Source: Tubulanus polymorphus
Taxonomy: Eukaryota; Nemertea; Palaeonemertea; Tubulaniformes; Tubulanidae
Assembly: GCF_964204645.1 (NCBI RefSeq)
Contig: NC_134025.1
Span: 13,833,001 to 13,897,000 of the forward strand
Direction: 5' to 3'
DNA length: 64,000 nt
The notes beneath the pieces were generated by a model. It worked only from the letters and a program-made list of their open reading frames with translations. It was not told the DNA's origin and did no database searches. Made by a program: the position numbers and the translations under genes. Positions 56,338-64,000 of the stretch are shown piece by piece. Each line of letters starts with the position of its first letter. Position 1 is the stretch's first letter.

Positions 56338-57612
56338 TTAAACAAACGACACATTTTGCTTATAACGGACACCTTGAGGCGACTCAATAACGATCTGATC
56401 TCCGCACTTATCAACGACTTTATACGGAGTATCCTCAAATTTTGTTGAAAACTTGTTCCTGCGATCCTGTTTCAGCAACACATAATCGCCGCAATTGATA
56501 TCATTCACACAAGCTCTATGTTTCATATCGCTATAATCTTTCATTCTCCGTTTCATTTCGGAATCTCGGTCACGCACACTATGATCGGTAATGATATCTC
56601 GGTTTTTAAATTCGGGTAGTTTACATCTAATTTCACGATTAAACAATAATTTCGCGGGGGTTTCCCCAGTCAAGCTATGGGGAGTTGATCTATACGCTAA
56701 TAGAAATCTATCAAGTGCACTCCTCCAGTTCTTTCCTTCAGCATGCGCGATTCTGATTGCTTTCATCAATGAATGATTTTGGCGCTCGATCTCTCCGTTC
56801 GCTCTCGGCCATAACGGAGTTGTCGGATGTCGTTTAATCCCACATTCACGAAGATACCTATCGAACTCCTCAGCACTGAACTGGGGACCATTGTCAGCCT
56901 TCAAAGTGTCGCAATACCCGTGTCTCGCGAATATTCGATCCAAAACTTTTATCAAATTCGACGGTTTAATACTCTTCATGATTTCGACTTCCACGTAGCG
57001 ACTATAATAATCCACGATTGCAAAGATGCTCTCGCCAGATGGCAAAGCTCCAAGAAAATCAGCTGCGCAATCTTTCCATGGGGACGCCGGTATTAGGGTT
57101 GGTTTAGTTGGCGGTAGTTGCAATTCCAACTGACATCCGTGGCACGCGCCACAATATTTTTCGATATATTTATCAACTCCAGGCCACCATATTTTACTTC
57201 TGATACGAGCTTTACACTTCACTATTCCTTGGTGTCCCTCATGTGGGAGTGCTACGGTTCGCATACGGAGTCATTTAGGCATCACGATTCTCGTTCCTCT
57301 CAGAACAATGTGTTCAGTGCCTGACGATAATTCGCCATGTACAAATATATAATCATTCGTACAATTATTCATATCGCCAGTTCAGATTCGTCTTTTTAAA
57401 TCATTCATTTCCGCATCGATTTGACTCTTGGTTTCTATTTCAGTCAATGATATGGCGACCGGACACGTGTTTCGAACAACAAACGTAACGTAACTCTCTG
57501 CCACTGAATTGCAAACTACGTTTTTGTCACCCGTCGCTCTGTCACAAGACAACCGAGATAGCGTATCAGCAATATTATCTATTCCGGGTATGTGCCGGAC
57601 AACAAACTTGAA
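56338..57612 (-). pseudogene. Ty3/Gypsy integrase with RNase H C-terminus
   Basis: The long minus frame (57264-56338, 308 codons) has the HHCC zinc-binding module (HEGHQG ... CGACHGCQ), then the catalytic core with DFLGALPSGES, LKADNGPQFSAEEFD and a Glu in NGEIERQN (the D,D,E triad is visible). A Gypsy C-terminal domain with YVLLKQDRRNK follows, ending at a stop after QNVSFV. Upstream (57265-57612) degenerate frames contain FKFVVRHIPGIDNIADTLSR, the RNase H end, with stops. Integrase inserts element cDNA into the genome. The copy is truncated: RT, gag and LTRs are absent here, and it abuts a Penelope-like element at about 57612. The integrase itself is uninterrupted, so decay is moderate. Breaks are described only. 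Confidence 0.92.
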
Positions 57613-58760
57613 AAACTACTTTAATTCCACAGAAACTTCACCTATTTTCATCCAGCTATCGAACTCAGCCTCGAACATTCGCCTCTTCAATTTCCATTTT
57701 TGGACGCTCTAGTCAAAATCGTCAATGGCAAACTCGAAACATTGCTCTACAGAAAACCAACTGATACCTACAGCTACCTCCATGGCACCAGCTTTCACCC
57801 ACCACACACTACAAGATCCATCATCTTCAGTCAGGTTATTCGCTACCACAGAAGCTGCTTCAACACTCAAGACCATGACCAACACCTACAACATCTGAAA
57901 AATGCGTTCCACCAACACCAGTACAACCCTGAAACCATCGACCAACAAATCACACGCACTACTCAGAAAAAGAACACTTCAATACAACCCACCTACGTCT
58001 GAAGAAGCTGAAAGAATCCCCATCACAGTTACCTACAGTATGTGTCTAGGCAGAATCCAACGAATCATATCAGATCTCCAACCCATAATCGAAGAAAATG
58101 ATCATCTACGCAACATACTACCACTAGGACCAGTCGTCGCTAACCGCCATCAGCAAACCTAAAAAAAGTTCTCATCAGCAGCAAACTACCGAAGAAGACT
58201 CAGACAACAAATACATGCGCCCCTGCAACAAATCTTGATGTCAACTCTGTCCTCTCATCAACTCATCACCGACCGTCACCTCAGCCAACAACCAACAACT
58301 AAGGACCCTACACATGCGACTCCACCAACCTTGTTTTTTTTTACTAATAGAAGTTTTATTTCGTTAAGATAAATTTGACAGGAATACATAACACAATGCT
58401 GAGGTCCAAGGAGGACGTTCCCCAACGTTGTTTATGCAATCACATGCGATATCTGCCCTAGAATCATCTACATCGGGGAAACTGGACAAACATTACGTCA
58501 ACGCTTGAACGGTCACAAATTTGATATCAGACACAAGAAATGGCTTAACCTATTGGCGAACATTTCAATCTTCCGAACCACACTATCAGAAACTTATAAG
58601 TGACAGCATTACATTAAATGAACACTTCTAATTAAGACTCGCACAAAATGATGAGACAAAAACTAATTCTATGCGATGATACTGTTAATCTTGTACTTAT
58701 TTGAGATCTAGGATTCATGTCCCACTACAGAACGTTATATGTCTCGCCAATATATAAATC
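57613..58760 (+). pseudogene. Penelope-like retroelement: RT thumb and GIY-YIG endonuclease
   Basis: Plus-strand frames give HPAIELSLEHSPLQFPFLDA and NGKLETLLYRKPTDTYSYLH (57650-57785), SIIFSQVIRYHRSCF (to about 57865), linker, then SPTVTSANNQQLRTLHMRL (58265-58325). After an insertion come NVVYAITCDICPRIIYIGET and LRQRLNGHKFDIRHKK (58428-58545). FLD....NGKL.T.LY.KPTD is the PLE RT end; VYAITC.IC...YIGET..LR.R...H..DI is the GIY-YIG nuclease. Frameshifts and stops occur throughout, and the RT palm is missing. A ~95-bp unrelated segment starting at a T-run (58335-58427) interrupts the linker. Confidence 0.85.
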
Positions 58761-58844
58761 ACCAGATGGCATTCGTGTTCTATGAGGTGGAGATTTTAAT
58801 GGCGGCTTCTGTTTTGCGAACCATTTAAGAACTTCTTGTTAACA

Positions 58845-60425
58845 ATGCCACAATATTGTGTTGTGCCTGAATGTAAATCACACAAAGGAGGTCACAAGTT
58901 CCCCGATGACACGAGATATCTTTGAAGTGGCGAATTGCGGTTAAACTGAAAGATCCAACAAGTAAAAGACTGTGGAAACCTGGAAATTATAGTGTTGTTT
59001 GCCACGATCACTTCGTTGAAAGCTGGAATAATGGTTATGTAACTATACGTTGATGATTATAATCATAATCAGAATAAGTCACAATATGAAGTAGGTTATT
59101 TAAAGGAATATTCCGGTAGTAACAGAGTCAATTTTATATTCATTTTTTTACTGCACGTTCTGTTTGCCTAAGTACTCCAGGTCATGGTCATGGTCGTAGT
59201 ACATGTGCAGTATTTCAAAGAAATTATGCATTTATTCTTTTGTTTTAGGGAAAAGAAAGCTATTGAAGCCTGATGCAGTTACATCTGTTCATTCGCCTTT
59301 CAACCAGACTCTTTGGCTACAGTCTTAGAAACACCCAAGTCTTCACGATGCTCTCGATTTGAAAAAAGAAATTTAATTCAACCATCTGAGCCAGATGTAA
59401 CTGACAATAATGTCCTATTAGAAGAAACTGTATCGTCTGATTTTGGAACAAATACCCGGAATGTAGGAGTTCAATGCCACATGTCAGGACAGAATCAACA
59501 AAAGACTCAGCTGGATAACCAATCAGGAGTACATTCAAAAGAGTCCTTGGTGGATCGGTACAAAACTAATGACGTTGAGATTCAGTATTATATGGGATTC
59601 GATAATGATGATATGAACATTTTGTCTTTATGTTCAATGTTCTTAGACCTGCTGTGAATCATTTAAACATTACACAATGTTTTCTAGATCCTATTGACCA
59701 ATCTTTATTAACATTAATGAAATTACATCAAGCCAAAGATGATGTTGAGTTAAGTATTTTTTTCACATTAGTGAAAGCACAGTGTCAAATATAGTTAAAA
59801 CATGGATAATTTTTATGTACCATCAATTAAAAGAAATTGATATCTGGCCAACGAGAGAAATTATTGCTAAATATATGCCATTGAATTTCGGAAGACTATT
59901 TCAGTCTACCAGAGTGCTCGATGCGACTGAAGTTCCAATCCAGAAACCAAGTCACGTGGAGGGACAATCTGCAATGTTTTCAACTTACAAAAAACTCATT
60001 AAATACTATGATCGGAACCACATCTAGTGGAATGACTTCTTTCATAAGCAACAGCAACAATGGTGGATCTGCTAGTGATCAGCAGGTAATAGAAAGATCT
60101 GAACTCATTACTAGACAGTTATTCAACAGTGGTGACAGCATAATGGCAGATAGGGGCATTGCTGTCAAAGACCTTTTTGCCCCCACTTGATATTAAAGTC
60201 AATACCCCTAACTTTTTGGCAGGAAAATCAACTAGAGGTTGAGGATTTAATATGATAGGAGGACAGCGTCAAACGAATCCATGTTGAAAAGGTGATTGGC
60301 TATGCTAAAACCTATACGATTTTACAAAGACTCCTACCCCACAGTAAAGTCCAGTTGGGCTCATACACAATTTACGTGTTTTCTGTTATGAAACTTCGAT
60401 CAAACATTCGCTATCGATAATACCA
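58845..60425 (+). pseudogene. THAP-domain DDE transposase (ISL2EU/Harbinger-like), degenerate
   Basis: The ATG at 58845 opens MPQYCVVPECKSHKGGHKFP (C-x4-C). A frame change near 58912 leads to SLKWRIAVKLKDP and SVVCHDHFVESW (C-x2-H), completing a C2CH THAP zinc finger. Further on (59760-60190) are HISESTVSNIVKTW, IWPTREIIAKYMPLNF, STRVLDATEVPIQKPS (first Asp), SASDQQVIERSELIT (second Asp), GDSIMADRGIAVKDLF and, near 60275, RIHVEKVIGYAK (Glu). This is the THAP plus DDE_Tnp_4-type transposase arrangement. Stops and frame changes lie between blocks and an acidic spacer region (59313-59657), so it is inactive. Terminal inverted repeats were not located. THAP would bind the element ends. Confidence 0.85.
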
Positions 60426-60689
60426 TCAGGAGTTGCACCAAGATATGGGCTATCCACGCAGATAAAGAAACTCCAATTCTGAACAGCTAATTAGGTTTTT
60501 CTGTTATTTCACAGAAAACCCTATTGATATCCGCGTGATTATTATGATTATCATTTTCTTCCACACTATTTTTACCAAAAGAACATAGGCTTTGTTACCT
60601 TACCGCTGTTTCATATACAATCCATATAATATCGTTCAGCTCACTGAGATCTACAAATAGCCCGCGTGTTTTTTCACGAATCATCGTTA
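60426..60689. other. Flank of the THAP transposase; unassigned
   Basis: No frame or repeat was recognised; the element's right terminus may lie here. Confidence 0.35.
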
Positions 60690-61310
60690 CAAAAGCGCTG
60701 TCGGGCCGTAAACATCGAAAATTTAGCCCCATTCAATGCGGCGACATGTTTTTCGAGTCGTCATCCCGAAATCAACCCGCAGGCCGACTGTCACTTCGAT
60801 TATCAATTCAAGTATAAATGAACTAATTTATTGCCGCAGACTTCAAATTCAGTCGCGGTCTTCAAACAGTGATTTTAACAATAGCCCATTTTCCTCATCA
60901 AATCATATTACCGATACACTGGAAATTTACTACTTTAGATTTTAAAAGCACTGTCGAGCCGTGAACATCGACGAATCGACGTGTGTTACTACATCGTCGT
61001 TCCGGGTATCAGCTGCGAGTTTCTCCTCATCATGAGAATCAAATCGAGTACAAATTAATTTATTACTACCAGTAATTTGGCTGCGGGTTTCAAGGAGTTA
61101 GTATAACAATACCTATTTTTCTTTACCGAATTAACCGAGTATTTACTAAGATAAATCTTTAGTGTACCGAGGAATCGTAGGCCTAAACTAAACACGCCGA
61201 AGAGATATAGCGGAGAAAAGCTGTTATGTCGACGAGGTATCAAAATAAAAGAATATATTACTTTATTCGGCCGCGGGCTTCAACCTCTATATCAATACCA
61301 TCAATACTCT
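60690..61310. repeat. Diverged tandem repeat, ~255-bp unit, about 2.5 copies
   Basis: AAAGC(G/A)CTGTCG(G/A)GCCGT(A/G)AACATCG occurs at about 60695 and 60945. Later in each unit come AATTTATT(G/A)C, GGC(C/T)GCGGG(C/T)TTCAA and AACAATA(C/G)C. A third partial unit runs from 61215 to 61305 (TTTATTCGGCCGCGGGCTTC). Confidence 0.7.
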
Positions 61311-61424
61311 ATATTTCCTACAGTACATACCGATCATTCTCAAATGCACAAGGTATTTACTAAATACAAGTATATAACACATAATCCTTTCCGTATGCTG
61401 GACTCACACTTGACATTCGGAGTA

Positions 61425-61768
61425 AGCGTTCGCTGTGGGGGAAAGGGATCGTTCGCTGTGTCGCTTGAAGTGTTTATCGAGTTTGACGCGGCTTTAGGCC
61501 TACCGGTACTGAGCTTTACTGTCTCAAACAAACACAGTACAATTGTTGCGTTTATTAACGGACTCATTGGATTGAACTTCAAAACAAAATTTACGATATT
61601 TAGGTGGGTTGTTAAAGCCTACGACCAATCTGTCCGGATGTCAGGCCTATATATAGGCCTACATAGGCTAGTAGCCTCTACTAGGTTAAGCGTTCGCTGT
61701 GGGGGAAAGGAGATCGTTCGCTGTGTCGCATGAAGTGTTTATCGAGTTTTACGCGACCTTAAGGCTTT
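61425..61768. repeat. Pair of ~80-bp direct repeats 261 bp apart
   Basis: AGCGTTCGCTGTGGGGGAAA, then GATCGTTCGCTGTGTCGC, GAAGTGTTTATCGAGTTT and GGCTTTA occur at 61425-61502 and 61686-61768. The 129-codon frame 61344-61733 spans them and is not supported as a gene. Confidence 0.88.
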
Positions 61769-61852
61769 AGTATGGTGGCTGATAAGGGCCATGCGTAAAA
61801 AAAACACGTATATGCAAATGAGGGCAACATTATGACAAAACGACAAAACTAA

Positions 61853-63376
61853 AATAATGCGACAAAACAATAATTTTGGTTTTGTCGCCCTCGACAATTC
61901 ATTATTTTGGTTTTATCGCCCGCGACAATTCATTATTTTGGTTTTATCGCCCGCAACAATTCATTATTTAGGTTTTTTCGCCCGCGACAATTCAAGATTT
62001 TGGTTTTTCTGCCGCGACAATTCATTTTTTGGATTTGTCGCCTGCGACAATTGAATATTTTGGTTTTGTCGCCCGCGACAATTCATGATTTTGGTTTTAT
62101 CGCCCGCGACAATTCATTTTTTTGGTTTTATCGCCTGCGACAATTTATTATTTTGGTTTTATCGCCCGCAACAATTCATTAGTTTGGTTTTTTCGCCCGC
62201 GACAATTCAAGATTTTGGTTTTTCTGCCGCGACAATTCATTTTTTGGATTTGTTGCCCGCGACAATTCAATATTTTGGTTTTATCGCCCGCGACAATTCA
62301 TTATTTTGGTTTTATCGCCCGCGACAATTCATTATTTTGGTTTTATCGCCTGCGACAATTCATTAATTTGGTTTTGTCACCCACGACAAAACAATATTTT
62401 GATTTTGTCGCCCACGACAATTCAATATTTTGGTTTTATCGCCCGAGACAATTCATTATTTTGGTTTTATCGCCCGCGACAATTCATTATTTTGGTTTTG
62501 TCGCACACGACAATGGCCACAATTCAAGATTTTGGTTTTATCGCCCGCGACAATTCATTTTTTGGATTTGTCGCCCACGACAATTCAATATTTTGGTTTT
62601 ATCGCCCGCGACAATTCATTATTTTGTTTTTATCGCCCGCGACAATTTTTTTCTCTTTTTGTCGCGGTTTTATCGCCTGCGACACTTCAATATTTTGGTT
62701 TTATTGCCCGCAACAATTCATTATTTTGGTTTTATCGCCCGCGACAATTCATTATTTTGGTTTTGTCGCACGCGACAATGGCGACAATTCAAGATTTTGG
62801 TTTTATCGCCCGCGACAATTCATTTTTTGGATTTGTCGCCCACGACAATTCAATATTTTGGTTTTATCGCCCGCGACAATTTTTTTCTCTTTTTGTCGCG
62901 GTTTTATCGCCTGCGACACTTCAATATTTTGGTTTTATCGCCCGCGACAATTCATTATTTTGGCTTTATCGCCCACGACAATTCATTAGTTTGGTTTTGT
63001 CGCCTGCGACAATTGAATATTTTGGTTTTGTCGCCCGCGACAATTCATGATTTTGGTTTTATCGCCTGCGACAATTCATTTTTTTGGTTTTATCGCCTGT
63101 GACAATTTATTATTTTGGTTTTATCGCCGGCGACAATTCATTAGTTTGGTTTTGTTGCCCGCGACAATTGAATATTTTGGTTTTGTCGCCCGCGACAATT
63201 CATTATTTTGGTTTTATCGCCCGCGACAATTCATTTTTTTGGTTTTGTCGCCCGCGACAATTGAATATTTTGGTTTTATCGCCAGCGACAATTGATTATT
63301 TTGGTTTTATCGCCCGCGACAATTGATTATTTTGGTTTTATCGCCCGCGACAATTAATTTTTTTGGTTTTGTCGCC
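61853..63376. repeat. CpG-rich minisatellite, ~31-bp unit, ~48 copies, with higher-order repeats
   Basis: Consensus unit: TTTTGGTTTTATCGCCCGCG then ACAATTCATTA. Each unit contains an imperfect palindrome (TTGTCGC-CC-GCGACAA in some units). Higher-order duplications are visible: a CAAGATTTTGG/TTTTTCTGCCGCG block at about 61988 and 62204, and a TTTTTTTCTCTTTTTGTCGC block at about 62646 and 62880. Because 31 is not a multiple of 3, long open frames with rotating FIARDNSLFWF / FYRPRQFIILV peptides arise by chance. Confidence 0.97.
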
Positions 63377-63460
63377 AACATTATTAGCTTTTGAATAATT
63401 AGGCCAATTAATAACGTTATAAAGACTTATGCTTTCGCCTATTTTGAAGTCGATTAATCT
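63377..63460. other. Spacer between minisatellite and palindromic element
   Basis: AT-rich, no feature. Confidence 0.5.
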
Positions 63461-63467
63461 GATATAG

Positions 63468-63884
63468 TACGGAAGCGATAAAGGGCCTCGAGTTTTCATG
63501 TTCAAACTCGACAAGTCGCCATATTTATGTCGATATATCGCGATATATCGTGTCAAGTCCACATGAATATGTCTACATATCGTGACGTTTTCACGACAAA
63601 TTTCGCTTATTTGCTCATTTTCCACGGGACAAGCCGTCATTTGAAGACATGTCTAAATGTAAGATGAGGACGCCAGTAATATGACGACTGAGTTTCAAGT
63701 CGTCATGAATATGTCGACTTGTCGCGAGGAAAATGGTTAAGAAAACGAAATATGTCGTCAAAACGTCACGATATATCGACATATTCATGTCGACTTGACG
63801 CGATACATCGCAGTATGTCGACAATAATATGGCGACTTGTCGAGTTGGAACGCGTCATCTCCGAGGCCCCTTATCGCTTCCGTA
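63468..63884. mobile_element. 417-bp element with ~137-bp TIRs and 7-bp TSD
   Basis: Arms 63468-63604 and 63748-63884 are inverted copies by eye along the full length. Both start TACGGAAGCGATAA(A/G)GGG and contain CTCGACAAGTCGCCATAT and TGAATATGTC. GATATAG flanks both ends exactly (63461-63467 and 63885-63891). The arms hold nested palindromes such as CGATATATCGCGATATATCG. The interior (63605-63747) has no frame. Superfamily is unknown. Confidence 0.93.
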
Positions 63885-63981
63885 GATATAGTGTCGAATA
63901 TTAAGGTCATTTTGGCAGATTCTTTTTTTTTAAAAATGATATTAAAGCGATCATTCAAGTGATCCTACTTAATGAAAGATC

Positions 63982-64000
63982 TACGGAAGCGATAAAGGGC
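63982..64000 (+). mobile_element. Terminus of a second copy of the 417-bp element, cut by the window end
   Basis: TACGGAAGCGATAAAGGGC is identical to the left end at 63468-63486. It lies only 97 bp after the first copy's right end. Confidence 0.8.

Noticed and set aside
62122-63102. 326-codon open frame full of FIARDNSLFWFYRPRQF-like repeats
   Set aside because: It is a by-product of the 31-bp minisatellite: three frames are open together because 31 is not divisible by 3 and the unit lacks stops in two frames. There is no start context or codon bias.
61853-63376. CRISPR-like regular repeats
   Set aside because: Repeats are contiguous with no unique spacers, in animal DNA; it is an ordinary minisatellite.

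Overview
This is animal (metazoan) nuclear DNA, AT-rich, dominated by repeats and dead transposable elements, with almost no host coding sequence. The evidence is GT-AG split coding segments, one exon of the mitochondrial ubiquinone-biosynthesis enzyme COQ6, and a mix of element classes (BEL/Pao, Ty3/Gypsy, DIRS, APE-type LINE, Penelope-like, hAT, pogo-like, THAP/DDE, KDZ-like) usual in marine invertebrates. Frequent TAGGCCTA-type words and dispersed repeats ending in a GGGACTTAAGTCCC...GTGGGCTAAAAA tail also suggest an aquatic invertebrate. I cannot name the species. No bacterial or viral genome, CRISPR array, rRNA gene or convincing tRNA gene was found.

Layout. 1-9590: six head-to-tail copies of a ~1.63-kb satellite. 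The window starts exactly at the unit's BamHI site, and the last copy is diverged and deleted. 9.6-14.2 kb: a pogo-like TIR element, a 41-bp palindrome with 7-bp flanking repeats, dispersed repeats, and a Penelope-like (PLE) endonuclease fragment with a ribozyme-like tail. 15.4-23.0 kb: a nested mosaic in which a BEL/Pao reverse-transcriptase region is split by a ~3.8-kb antisense LINE and again by a DIRS gag-RT fragment ending in a 237-bp inverted-repeat structure. The BEL/Pao C-terminus follows.

23-31.3 kb: dispersed repeats, two CACGTG (E-box-like) arrays that look like the two ends of one element, and two gene-like split open frames. 31-39 kb: noncoding sequence, an 815-bp foldback element, a second PLE tail and more dispersed repeats. 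39.85-42.5 kb: a COQ6 exon and a possible first exon, both on the minus strand. 43.8-50.3 kb: a hAT-type MITE with a perfect 8-bp target duplication, two arrays rich in CTGACCA/TGGTCAG, and another TIR element.

50.8-60.4 kb: a Gypsy LTR and pol tail, KDZ-like transposase exons, an unrecognised minus-strand gene with a TATA box, a Gypsy integrase, a PLE, and a THAP-DDE transposase pseudogene. 60.7-64.0 kb: diverged tandem repeats, a ~1.5-kb CpG-rich 31-bp minisatellite, and a 417-bp long-TIR element with a 7-bp target duplication, whose terminus recurs at the window end.

There is no operon-like cooperation between genes. The window records successive insertion, array expansion and decay. Most claims come from motif recognition by eye. 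Protein-family calls need profile searches, and the repeat-family calls need a genome-wide repeat library.
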